From assembly GCA_020723045.1 (NCBI GenBank), contig DYJQ01000005.1, positions 1-19,935 on the forward strand: a DNA stretch of 19,935 nt, written 5' to 3'. This document shows positions 1 to 7,053 of the stretch, piece by piece. Position numbers and translations under genes: made by a program. A model generated the notes under the pieces. It was not told the DNA's origin. It saw only the letters and a program-made list of their open reading frames with translations, and did not search any database. Every line of letters begins with the position of its first letter. Position 1 is the stretch's first letter. The DNA comes from Candidatus Micrarchaeum sp. (lineage in GTDB: Archaea; Micrarchaeota; Micrarchaeia; CAILAH01).

Positions 1-109
1 CTATGTGGCTCCGCAGTACAATCTATTGCACTATTTACGATTATGGCCTCTCTCTCTAAAAACAGCCACCTCTGCAAGGGCAGGTCTTTTTAATTTGGAA
101 AGGCAGATT

Positions 110-580
110 ATGCTAGGTACAATTACCGAGAAGGTCTTCAAGAGCTGTAGGAAGAATAATGTGCTTGGAGCAGGTATCAAGCTAGGGCTTGATAATGCAT
201 ACCGACAGTCAATGATAAGATTGCCAAGTATTGAATTTGGCATCTTAGGACTATTGGGCCAGTTGGATACAACGAAAAAACTAAAGACAAAGAAAGATGA
301 GATGCTGAAAGGCACTGGCAGGATAATAAGTGGGCATGTGCTTGCAAATGCTATGAGACTTGGTAAGAGAACTGGCCGAATGACAAGTGAACGTGTGCTT
401 GCAAATGCCATAATAGTTGGCGGGGTGCCGAGCCGCAAGAGCGAGGATATTTTTAGCATTATGCTGGCCTTTGATAGACGGCGCCGTGTAATAAGTAGTA
501 GATTAAAAAGCGTTATAAGTAAAATAAGCACATGGAGAATCCTAACGGCCTCGCTGAAAAAGATGCTGAAGCGCTCCTAA
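110..580 (+). CDS. Doubtful basic repeat-containing protein
   Basis: I do not recognise a family. From ATG 110 the frame encodes 156 residues and is open further upstream to about position 5, so the start is uncertain. The product is very basic, with K/R-rich stretches such as TTKKLKTKKDE and DRRRR. It contains a 19-residue tandem repeat (314-370 and 371-427), with TGRIISGHVLANA matched by TGRMTSERVLANA. A T-rich TATA-like element at 86-94 lies about 25 nt before ATG 110 and would fit a leaderless message. Against it: no homology that I can name, and its 3' end overlaps the start of the ATPase gene by 49 nt. In-frame conservation of the repeat favours coding, but a decayed gene or non-coding DNA remains possible. 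Confidence 0.3.
   Translation: MLGTITEKVFKSCRKNNVLGAGIKLGLDNAYRQSMIRLPSIEFGILGLLGQLDTTKKLKTKKDEMLKGTGRIISGHVLANAMRLGKRTGRMTSERVLANAIIVGGVPSRKSEDIFSIMLAFDRRRRVISSRLKSVISKISTWRILTASLKKMLKRS
503..509 (+). promoter_or_regulatory. TATA box of the Ca2+-ATPase gene
   Basis: TTAAAAAG-type TATA element centred about 26 nt before ATG 532. The reading frame is closed by TAA at 520-522 and no SD sequence precedes the ATG, so a leaderless transcript starting near 532 is the simplest reading. Confidence 0.45.
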
Positions 581-3165
581 AGAAGCATGGAAAGAATGCT
601 GTTGAGGTCAAGGAAGGAGTAAGGGCAATAGACATATTATTAGACCAGTTCAAATCAGTATTTATACTCTTGCTTATTGTATCTGCAATAATCTCGTATG
701 CATTTGGCCACGGCATCGATTCGCTTGCAATAATTGTAATAATAACCCTTAATGCAGGATTGGGGTTTACGCAAGAGTATAGGGCGAGCAAGGCAGTTGA
801 AGCACTCAAGAAGATGAGCGTCCAGCACGCAAAGGTTATACGCGATGGCATAATCAAGGTGATCAATGCAGAGCTTGTAGTGCCAAATGACCTCATCATA
901 GTTGAAGAGGGGGATAAAATCCCTGCAGACTGCGTGATTGTAGAATGCACAGATGTGTGGTGCAACGAGGCGGTCCTAACAGGTGAGAACAGGCCCGTAC
1001 ATAAAGGCAGTGGCGACATGCTGTACTCAAACACCACTATTGTGATGGGAAGAGCAAAGGCGATCGTGAAGAGTACAGGAATGAATACTGAGTTCGGCAG
1101 GATTGCAGAGCTTACAGTTAAGACAGAGAAGGAGAGGATGCCGCTTGAGATTGAGCTTGACAACGCAAGCAGGAACATAGGTATTTTCGTGATTGCAATA
1201 GCAGTGATGATATTTGTACTTAACTATGCTTATGGCAATGAGCTTGTAAGTGCATTCATGTTCTCGGTGAGCCTTGCGGTAGCAGCCATTCCAGAAGGCC
1301 TGCCTATAGTTGTTACGATAACACTCGCAATAGGGATACAACAAATGGCAAAAAAGAATGCTATTGTCAAGAGACTGCTTGCTGTAGAAGGACTGGGTAA
1401 TGTCGATGTTATATGCACTGATAAAACGGGAACGCTCACTAGAAATGAGATGACTGCCAGAAGGATATGGGCTATAGATGATGAGTACTACATTACCGGT
1501 GGCGCACAGAGCGGAATAGGGCAGGTTCTTGTTGGCAGCCGTCCCGTTGCACCCAGCAAACGTATGATTGATATGCTCACCTATGGTGTGCTGTGCACAA
1601 ATGCGGAGATAGAGTTGGCTGAGAAACCAGTTGGCGACCAGACGGATATAGCCATACTGTATGCTGCAAAAAAGATAGGCATATCAAAACAAAAGGAGAT
1701 GGAATTGAGACCGCTCGCTGTGGAATTTCCATTCGATCCCAAGCTCAAACGCATGACAACGGTGCACACTATGGATGGAGAGTACCTTGTGTGTACAAAA
1801 GGTGCGGTTGAAGTCCTGCTCGAGTTGTGCGATAAGTTTGTTGCAGGGGATAACCGCATAAAACGATTGGATGCGCAGGCACGAAAAAAAATCCTGATGA
1901 AGATGGAGGAATATGCAAACAATGCATACCGTGTGATGGGTATTGCGTACAAGGTTGTTGAATTTAATAGCGGTGAGTTCGACAGGGAGAAGTTTGAGAG
2001 CGGGCTCATATTCACCGGCCTTATTGCAATATACGATGCACCGCGTGATGAAGTGTATGAGGCGATTAGGGTATGCAAGGGTGCTGGTATTGATGTAAAG
2101 ATGCTTACGGGAGACTACAAAAAGACGGCAATCGCAATAGCAAAAGAGATCGGGCTAACGGAAGGGGAGGATAATGAGGATGAGATATGCATAAGCGGTG
2201 ATGAGCTTGAGAAAATGAGCGACGCGGAGCTCGACAGGAGAGTGCTTGATACTAAAGTATTCTCGCGTGTTGCCCCAGAGCAAAAGTTGCGTATCATAAA
2301 ATCGCTCAAGAGGAGCGGCAGGATAATCGCAATGACGGGTGATGGAGTCAATGATGCGCCAGCGCTCAAGCTTGCGGATGTTGGTGTGGCGATGGGGATA
2401 ATGGGCACTGATGTCGCAAAAGAGGCTGGCGACATAATTCTGCTTGATGACAACTTCGCAACAATAGTAGAGGCAGTAAAACAGGGCAGGACGATATTTG
2501 CAAACATAAAGAAGTTCATCTACTTCCTCCTTGGCGCAAACTTCGCGGAGATTTCTATAATAATGATGGTTGCAGGGTTTGCCGAACTACTCATGCTGAG
2601 TTCGACACATAGCTCACTTTCCGGCTTGCTGATACCGCTGCTGCCACTCCAACTCCTCTGGATAAACCTGCTAACCGATGGTTTGCCAGCAGTCGCACTC
2701 GGCATGGACCCGCCCTCAAAGGACATAATGAAAAGAAGGGCATATAAAAAAGAGCACTTGCTCTCTACAGATGCAATAGTACAGCTCCTTGCACTCTCCT
2801 TGCTCATCGCACTGCCAACCATATTCATGTATTATGAGCTTGCCGAGCTTGGATATGATGCCACAGTGGTGAGAACTGTAATATTTACTTACATCGTAGT
2901 TGCAGAGCTTGCGGTTGCGCTTATGATACGCACCAAGGACCTGTTCTTCAAAGAGCTTTTTTCAAACGAATTCCTGATACTCATGATAATTCTCTCTCTT
3001 GTAGCACACGTAATAGCAATGTACAGCCCGCTTAATGGCATTCTCAAGTCTGTTCCGCTTGAGCCGTTTGAGTGGTATGTAATAATAGCAGCAGTGTTAT
3101 TTGTAATGGCCGTATTTGAAGGGGCAAAAACACTGTTAAAAAAAGAAATTAAATTGTTTTACTGA
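532..3165 (+). CDS. P2A-type Ca2+-transporting P-type ATPase
   Basis: ATP-driven cation pump of the plasma membrane, most likely exporting Ca2+. All P-type landmarks are present: TGE in the actuator domain (residues 150-152), PEGLP in M4 (254-258), the phosphorylated Asp in DKTGTLT (D297) and the hinge TGDGVNDAP (604, 608). The ion-site residues match both Ca2+ sites of SERCA: AAIPEG in M4, N670 and E673 in M5 (NFAE), N712, T715 and D716 in M6 (NLLTDG), and E792 in M8 at the position of SERCA E908. The 877 residues end in the usual ten-helix core with a short N-terminus starting right at the GLAEKDAEALLKKHG segment. ATG 532 is the only good start because a TAA lies 12 nt upstream. No accessory subunit is visible nearby. 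A Mn2+ or mixed-ion role cannot be excluded from sequence. Confidence 0.93.
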   Translation: MENPNGLAEKDAEALLKKHGKNAVEVKEGVRAIDILLDQFKSVFILLLIVSAIISYAFGHGIDSLAIIVIITLNAGLGFTQEYRASKAVEALKKMSVQHAKVIRDGIIKVINAELVVPNDLIIVEEGDKIPADCVIVECTDVWCNEAVLTGENRPVHKGSGDMLYSNTTIVMGRAKAIVKSTGMNTEFGRIAELTVKTEKERMPLEIELDNASRNIGIFVIAIAVMIFVLNYAYGNELVSAFMFSVSLAVAAIPEGLPIVVTITLAIGIQQMAKKNAIVKRLLAVEGLGNVDVICTDKTGTLTRNEMTARRIWAIDDEYYITGGAQSGIGQVLVGSRPVAPSKRMIDMLTYGVLCTNAEIELAEKPVGDQTDIAILYAAKKIGISKQKEMELRPLAVEFPFDPKLKRMTTVHTMDGEYLVCTKGAVEVLLELCDKFVAGDNRIKRLDAQARKKILMKMEEYANNAYRVMGIAYKVVEFNSGEFDREKFESGLIFTGLIAIYDAPRDEVYEAIRVCKGAGIDVKMLTGDYKKTAIAIAKEIGLTEGEDNEDEICISGDELEKMSDAELDRRVLDTKVFSRVAPEQKLRIIKSLKRSGRIIAMTGDGVNDAPALKLADVGVAMGIMGTDVAKEAGDIILLDDNFATIVEAVKQGRTIFANIKKFIYFLLGANFAEISIIMMVAGFAELLMLSSTHSSLSGLLIPLLPLQLLWINLLTDGLPAVALGMDPPSKDIMKRRAYKKEHLLSTDAIVQLLALSLLIALPTIFMYYELAELGYDATVVRTVIFTYIVVAELAVALMIRTKDLFFKELFSNEFLILMIILSLVAHVIAMYSPLNGILKSVPLEPFEWYVIIAAVLFVMAVFEGAKTLLKKEIKLFY

Positions 3166-3180
3166 GCAGGCCCTCAAACA

Positions 3181-3188
3181 CTTTTTTT
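3181..3188 (+). terminator. Poly-T terminator after the ATPase gene
   Basis: A run of seven T starts 17 nt after the ATPase stop codon, followed by a second T5 run at 3193-3197. Archaeal RNA polymerase terminates on such U-tracts without needing a hairpin. It overlaps the end of the convergent cold-shock-like gene. Confidence 0.4.
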
Positions 3189-3366
3189 AGATCTTTTTCA
3201 CGTTCTTTGCGCGCGGGCCGCAGCTGCTTGCCTCGACCTCATACTCCACGGAATCGCCGACCTTGAGCGCGGCACAGCCTTCAATTGCCGAAGTATACAC
3301 ATCTTTGCCATCGTCGCCCGTGATAAATCCAAAGTTGCGCGCGGCGTTAAACATATTTAGGATCAA
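3187..3366 (-). CDS. Short cold-shock-domain-like protein
   Basis: A gene of 55-59 codons that is easy to miss. The product reads FNAARNFGFIT ... DVYTSAI ... LKVGDSVEYEVEASSCGPRAKNVKKI, which follows the CspA order: FN-x3-FGFI (RNP1-like), a weak RNP2-like strand, the VEFEVE-type strand and the GPRAKN tail typical of archaeal CspA. Such proteins bind single-stranded RNA/DNA. Two starts are possible: TTG 3366, with GAGAG 7 nt upstream, which keeps most of strand 1, or ATG 3354, which loses it. The aromatic and His residues of canonical RNP2 (VFVHF) are missing. It is in the same frame as the upstream 89-aa gene and separated from it by a single TAG at 3367-3369. It could be a small functional protein or a degraded C-terminal domain. 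Confidence 0.6.
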   Translation of the reverse strand: MILNMFNAARNFGFITGDDGKDVYTSAIEGCAALKVGDSVEYEVEASSCGPRAKNVKKI

Positions 3367-3636
3367 CTATACGCTCTCAACGCGTTTCCACAGGTTCCGC
3401 TTTTGGTTTAGCAGCTCTTTTGAGATGCTCAAGAGCAAAGTGCTTACCCTAAGCGCCTCCTCGGGGCTGAGCTTTATTGCCTGTGAGCTTACAGTATTTA
3501 TTATGCGCACTACAATACGGCCATCCCGAGGAAAATCACCGCCAATCTGTGCATCCTCGCTCTCCAACCGTAATATTGTACGATGCTGTGTCCCATCATC
3601 ATCTTTCCACCAATGTACTATTTCATCTTCTATCAT
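3367..3636 (-). CDS. 89-aa conserved-looking protein of unknown function
   Basis: I do not recognise the family. ATG 3636 is chosen because AGGTGG sits 4-5 nt upstream; the frame is open to 3675. The product begins MIEDEIVHWWKDDDGTQ, has a central acidic and beta-looking half with a paired Trp, and ends with an amphipathic helix (SPEEALRVSTLLLSISKELL) and a basic tail. There is no signal peptide or membrane segment, so it is probably cytoplasmic. A TATA element at 3691-3697 drives it, back to back with the promoter of the RuBisCO operon. Its TAG stop directly abuts the cold-shock-like gene in the same frame, so the two are probably co-transcribed. Confidence 0.65.
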   Translation of the reverse strand: MIEDEIVHWWKDDDGTQHRTILRLESEDAQIGGDFPRDGRIVVRIINTVSSQAIKLSPEEALRVSTLLLSISKELLNQKRNLWKRVESV

Positions 3637-3690
3637 AACGCCACCTTTACAAACTCCAAGTATAGCTCCAAACATAAATTTGATGCTGGA

Positions 3691-3697
3691 TTATATA
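3691..3697 (-). promoter_or_regulatory. TATA box for the 89-aa/cold-shock-like pair
   Basis: On the minus strand the element reads TATATAA, about 58 nt before ATG 3636. It predicts a start near 3668 and a leader of roughly 30 nt carrying the GGTGG ribosome site. Confidence 0.45.
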
Positions 3698-3775
3698 CCA
3701 CTTTCTTCTGTGCATTTCCAGTGTTTCCAGTGGGTGTTTACTTGTTTGATGAACAGTTCGGCAAAAGAGGCATAG

Positions 3776-3785
3776 TTTTATAAAA
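3776..3785 (+). promoter_or_regulatory. TATA box of the RuBisCO operon
   Basis: Strong archaeal TATA element TTTTATAAAA. A transcript would start near 3806, just before the GAGGTGATGAG ribosome site at 3813-3823. No other comparable promoter is seen before the RuBisCO gene, which supports a single four-gene transcript. Confidence 0.55.
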
Positions 3786-3823
3786 GTCTACTGCAATATA
3801 CTTGTCGAGTTAGAGGTGATGAG

Positions 3824-3973
3824 ATGGATATAGGCCACATGAAATATAAGGACCTTGTAAGAAAGATACCATCAGATATGGAGGTAGAATTTGAGGGCAA
3901 GGGTGGCTACGTCATCGCCAAGCTTAAGAAGAGCAAGCCTCAGGGAGTAAGACTTCTGCCAGCTATGTTCTAA
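3824..3973 (+). CDS. 49-aa basic small protein, first gene of the RuBisCO operon
   Basis: Not recognised. ATG 3824 follows an excellent ribosome site (GAGGTGATGAG) and a strong TATA box at normal distance, so translation is likely even though the product is only 49 residues. It starts MDIGHMKYKDLVRK, then has an acidic strand-like MEVEFEGKGGYVIAKL and a basic tail KKSKPQGVRLLPAMF. No membrane segment, Cys motif or repeat is visible. It ends 17 nt before the AAA+ ATPase gene. The position suggests a partner of the downstream ATPase or a leader product, but that is inference. Confidence 0.6.
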   Translation: MDIGHMKYKDLVRKIPSDMEVEFEGKGGYVIAKLKKSKPQGVRLLPAMF

Positions 3974-3990
3974 ACCCAAGGTAGGTCTAA

Positions 3991-5073
3991 ATGCCATGGT
4001 ACCACTCACTGGGTTGGAGGGGAAACCCATTTGATTACCGGCCCAGTGCGGATTTTTTTGTGTTCAAACAGCTTGCACATGAGGTTCAGAAGCATATCGA
4101 ATCCAGTGCAGTGGTGAGCACATATGGAATAGCAGGTATGGGAAAGACATCACTGCTCTATTATATAGATTCAAAACTGCCACGCAATAAGTATGTGCCC
4201 GTGTTCTTTGATTTTAGAGAGGTTGCCGGCAAGGACGAGTTTTTGACCGTGCTCAAGAGAAGGGTTATAGCAGCGGGTGGGCTCCTCGCAAGGGTTCGTG
4301 AGTTTATGGATGGGGACGATAGGAGCATAACGGAGAGGATTAACAGCGCACTTGGTAGAAGACAGCTCGTGCTACTGATAGATGAGGCGGGCCTGCTGAG
4401 GGATGAAGGGGTGGCCAGCCTCCTTGCAACAATAAAGGACAGAACCAATTCCGCAATAGTTACTACGAGTATAGAACCACTCTCTACATATGTAATTTAT
4501 AAGGGCTCTTTCAGAGAGGGGAGGGTGGCAAGAGAACTGCCATTCCCCCTCCCGCTTAAAGAGGACCTTGCGGGCATGGTAAGGGGGAGGATAGAGCGGG
4601 TGGGTGGCGCCAAGACTTACCCATTCGCCGATGAGACTTTGGAATACATCTCGAAGATTTCCGGGAACATTCCGAGAGAGATGCTCATAAACTGCCAGAA
4701 CGCAGCCATGTATTATGTTGATGAAAAGCTTGATAGGGAGATTACAAGCGCTGATGTTGAGGTACTGCTTACCGGCAAGCCTGTTGCAGAGCACGGGGAG
4801 GAGAATATTGAAAGGATATATAACAACCTATCAGATAATCAGCAGGCGATAATAAGGGCGCTGGTGAAACCTAAGAGCGCGCAGGAGCTTGAAAAAGAGC
4901 TGAGCATTTCATACGGCAGCCTCACAAAAGAGGTCGGCCGGCTCATGTTGCAAACGGATGTGAATATGATGTTTAGAAAGGGTCTACGCAACCCTGTGTG
5001 CACAAAGACCCTTAACAGACCGTATAAGTATGTACTGACAAAAAAATGGAGGCTTCTGTTTGCAAAGGAGTAG
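3991..5073 (+). CDS. AAA+ ATPase, ExeA/Cdc6-like with C-terminal winged-helix region
   Basis: The N-terminus has the GNPF motif (LGWRGNPFDYRPSADFFVF) seen in ExeA/GspA-type AAA ATPases. Walker A is GIAGMGKTS (residues 46-54), Walker B is LVLLIDEAG (D131, E132), and the sensor-2 region is SGNIPRE (R229). The last ~90 residues (IERIYNNLSDNQQAIIRAL ... AQELEKELSISYGSLTKEVGRL) look like a winged helix-turn-helix, as in Orc1/Cdc6 and STAND-type regulators. At 360 residues it is a complete single-AAA protein. A GTAGGT ribosome site precedes ATG 3991. It lies in the operon that ends with RuBisCO. It is not CbbX- or CbbQ-like, so an activase role is only speculation; a DNA-binding regulator or replication/transposition-type ATPase is as likely. 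Confidence 0.8.
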   Translation: MPWYHSLGWRGNPFDYRPSADFFVFKQLAHEVQKHIESSAVVSTYGIAGMGKTSLLYYIDSKLPRNKYVPVFFDFREVAGKDEFLTVLKRRVIAAGGLLARVREFMDGDDRSITERINSALGRRQLVLLIDEAGLLRDEGVASLLATIKDRTNSAIVTTSIEPLSTYVIYKGSFREGRVARELPFPLPLKEDLAGMVRGRIERVGGAKTYPFADETLEYISKISGNIPREMLINCQNAAMYYVDEKLDREITSADVEVLLTGKPVAEHGEENIERIYNNLSDNQQAIIRALVKPKSAQELEKELSISYGSLTKEVGRLMLQTDVNMMFRKGLRNPVCTKTLNRPYKYVLTKKWRLLFAKE

Positions 5074-5084
5074 GGGAGATCAAG

Positions 5085-5240
5085 ATGGGGGTTGCAGGGC
5101 GATGCTCAATATGCGGAAAGGTGTGCACTCCCTGTATTACATGTGCGCTGTGCGGTAGATTGGTGTGCCAGGAGCACCAGCGCAACGGTGTGTGCCTAAA
5201 CTGTCTAGGTGGTCGAAAAATAAGTGGTAAAGAGGTGTAG
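5085..5240 (+). CDS. 51-aa cysteine-rich zinc-finger protein
   Basis: ATG 5085 is preferred over the upstream in-frame ATG 5046, which lies inside the ATPase gene, because GGGGAG precedes it. The product contains nine Cys and one His with metal-ligand spacing: C7-x2-C10, C14-x2-C17, C20-x2-C23, C28-x2-H31 and C37-x2-C40. This suggests two or more Zn2+ sites, loosely like small HIT/B-box type fingers, with a short basic tail. It starts 11 nt after the ATPase stop, and its own stop is 3 nt before the RuBisCO start, so translation of the three genes is probably coupled. Function unknown; an adaptor for the ATPase or RuBisCO is inference only. Confidence 0.7.
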   Translation: MGVAGRCSICGKVCTPCITCALCGRLVCQEHQRNGVCLNCLGGRKISGKEV

Positions 5241-5243
5241 AAT

Positions 5244-6659
5244 ATGGCGTATGGAGGTTATTCTTATTTGGACTATAAGTATGTGCCCGATAAGGACAAT
5301 GATTTTGTGGTTCTTTTCTGGGCAAAAGGCTCGGTGGGTATTGAGAAGATTGCTGAGGCAATTGCCGCAGAGAGCAGTGTGGGGTCGTGGACCAAACTCA
5401 ATACAATGAACGATAGGGTATGGAAGCATTACAGGGCAAGGGTTTGCTGGGTTGGGAAGGTGACACCCAACAGCGGGTTCATCAAGATTGCATACCCTCT
5501 TGAGCATTTTGACCTCAAAAACATATCACAGTTTCAGGCATCGGTGCTGGGCAACGTATTCGGCCTCAAGGAACTTGATGAGTTGTACGTATTCGATATA
5601 TCATTTCCCATAACATACCAGAGACAGTTCAGCGGCCCTCTTAAGGGGGTTGGCGGCTTAAGGAGGATGGTCAAGACGATAAAGAGCGGTAGGCCGCACA
5701 TCGGGACGATTGTCAAACCCAAGGTTGGGCTCACACCAAAGGAGTGGGCGCACGTTGCGTATGAAGCATATATGGGCGGGCTCGACCTTGTGAAGGATGA
5801 CGAGAATCTGGTGGACCAAGACTTCTGTAAATGGAAGGATAGACTGCACGAAACCGTGAAGGCAATAGAGAGAGCCGGAGATGAGACGGGCCAAAACCAC
5901 TTATACTCCTGCAATGTGAGCGATAGGTATTCAAGAATGATTGAGAGGATAGATTACCTTAACGAGATGGGCCTGCAAAATAATATTGTGGTGATGCTTG
6001 ATGTTTATGTGATGGGGATGAGTACACTGCAGGACGTACTCGAGCACACAAAAAAGTATAACTTTGCAACGCATGGGCACAGGGCAGGGTATGCTGCGGT
6101 GAATAGAGGCAATTTTGGCATTAATTTCCAGGTATACGATAAATTCTACAGGCTTCTGGGGATTGACCAGATGCACATAGGCACAGGTGTGGCAAAGATG
6201 GAGGGTAAACCGCTTATGATAAAGAGGCTGCACGACATTGCGGACCAGTTCAGGCTTGATGAGAAGATGTACCTCGGTTCACTTCCCATGGAATTCGCAC
6301 CGCACATCAACCCCATGTTCAGTATTGCATCTGGTGGTCTGAATGCAGGGATAGTCGATGCGGCTATTGCGCTTCACGGGAAGGATACTATATTACAGGC
6401 AGGTGCTGGTGTGCACGGCCATCCGGGCGGTACGCGAAAGGGCGCTATGTCAATGAGACAAGCAGTTGATGCGGTCATGAACGGCGTGAGTGCTCCGGAG
6501 TATGCCAAGAAACATCCAGAGCTCGCACAGGCTCTCAAGACATGGGGATATGTGAACCCTCAGGGCGTGTTGAAAGAGCTTGAGTATGCTACCAAGAATA
6601 CAGAACGACTCACGCAGATTGCACTGAAGAAGGGCAGGTGGAAGATGGCGTCGATATAA
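5244..6659 (+). CDS. rbcL: RuBisCO large subunit, form III-like, with altered active-site positions
   Basis: Ribulose-1,5-bisphosphate carboxylase. In archaea form III converts RuBP from nucleotide breakdown plus CO2 into two 3-phosphoglycerates. Seen (spinach numbering in brackets): E43 (60), N104 (123), K158/K160 (175/177) in IVKPKVG, carbamylation site K184 with D186 and E187 (201, 203, 204) in KDDE, H279/R280 (294/295), H311 (327), loop-6 K318 (334) and S363-G364-G365 (379-381). Unusual: S48 for T65, Y283 for H298, A317 for G333 and A388 for G404. The protein ends about 30 residues beyond the usual form III terminus, with a helical, basic tail. Start ATG 5244 has GAGGTG 6 nt upstream. No small subunit, R15P isomerase or AMP phosphorylase is in the window. 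Most catalytic residues are kept, so it is not a typical form IV protein, but activity needs proof. Confidence 0.92.
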   Translation: MAYGGYSYLDYKYVPDKDNDFVVLFWAKGSVGIEKIAEAIAAESSVGSWTKLNTMNDRVWKHYRARVCWVGKVTPNSGFIKIAYPLEHFDLKNISQFQASVLGNVFGLKELDELYVFDISFPITYQRQFSGPLKGVGGLRRMVKTIKSGRPHIGTIVKPKVGLTPKEWAHVAYEAYMGGLDLVKDDENLVDQDFCKWKDRLHETVKAIERAGDETGQNHLYSCNVSDRYSRMIERIDYLNEMGLQNNIVVMLDVYVMGMSTLQDVLEHTKKYNFATHGHRAGYAAVNRGNFGINFQVYDKFYRLLGIDQMHIGTGVAKMEGKPLMIKRLHDIADQFRLDEKMYLGSLPMEFAPHINPMFSIASGGLNAGIVDAAIALHGKDTILQAGAGVHGHPGGTRKGAMSMRQAVDAVMNGVSAPEYAKKHPELAQALKTWGYVNPQGVLKELEYATKNTERLTQIALKKGRWKMASI

Positions 6660-6703
6660 ATGAAACCGACGAGCCAAGCAGTTTGACAACTTATTCTTAT
6701 TTC

Positions 6704-6958
6704 TTAGATTGCATACGTAACTATGTACACTCCACCCTCTTCTTTGTAATCCACCAGTCGGGCCTCGATGCCTTTGAGGCGCAGTGTATAGGCAAGGCCT
6801 TCAAAATATTCATCTACACCGCACGTCTTGCACATCCAGCCCATGAATTTTACAGTGAAATGGTCATGCTCGACGGAGATGAGGGATACATCTATCTCAC
6901 CGCCGTAGAGCGCTGCAAACTCGCCTATTATCGAGGCGAGTATCTCGTAGTTTATCAT
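6704..6958 (-). CDS. 84-aa protein of unknown function with a CxxC motif
   Basis: Family not recognised. ATG 6958 is chosen because GGAGAGG lies 8 nt upstream; the frame is open to 7003. The product starts MINYEILASIIGEF, alternates strands and helices, and carries a central WMCKTCGVDEYFEGL segment where two Cys could bind metal or form a redox pair, then LKGIEARLVDY and a C-terminal strand. There is no signal or membrane segment. It is transcribed divergently from lemA and converges on RuBisCO with a 44-nt gap. The 118-codon frame on the opposite strand has no ribosome site and looks like its shadow. Confidence 0.6.
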   Translation of the reverse strand: MINYEILASIIGEFAALYGGEIDVSLISVEHDHFTVKFMGWMCKTCGVDEYFEGLAYTLRLKGIEARLVDYKEEGGVYIVTYAI

Positions 6959-7006
6959 AAGAGTTGCCTCTCCGCATCTGTTGTCCTCTCTTGAATTATA
7001 CATAAG

Positions 7007-7018
7007 TTATTAAATATT
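7007..7018. promoter_or_regulatory. Divergent TATA region between lemA and the 84-aa gene
   Basis: TTATTAAATATT lies about 42 nt before lemA ATG 7054 and predicts a start near 7038, just before GGTGAA at 7043. Read on the other strand the same A/T block (with GTATAATT around 6995-7002) is suitably placed for the gene starting at 6958. Confidence 0.4.
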
Positions 7019-7053
7019 GTTGAGCATACTTATTCCTTCAACGGTGAAGTGTT

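Noticed and set aside
31..531. Hydrophobic minus-strand frame opposite the first ORF
   Set aside because: Its Leu/Ile/Ser-rich content is what a Lys/Arg-rich gene gives when read backwards; no SD or promoter seen.
3367..3369. TAG as a pyrrolysine or recoded codon
   Set aside because: TAG ends several intact genes here (AAA+ ATPase, zinc protein, psmA, sulfur carrier), so it is an ordinary stop in this genome.
5244..6659. Form IV RuBisCO-like protein
   Set aside because: The carbamylated Lys, the KDDE metal ligands, both KPK lysines, loop-6 Lys, H294 and H327 equivalents are all present; form IV proteins lose several of these.
6638..6994. 118-codon plus-strand frame after RuBisCO
   Set aside because: It begins inside RuBisCO, has no ribosome site, and mirrors the minus-strand 84-aa gene that does have one.
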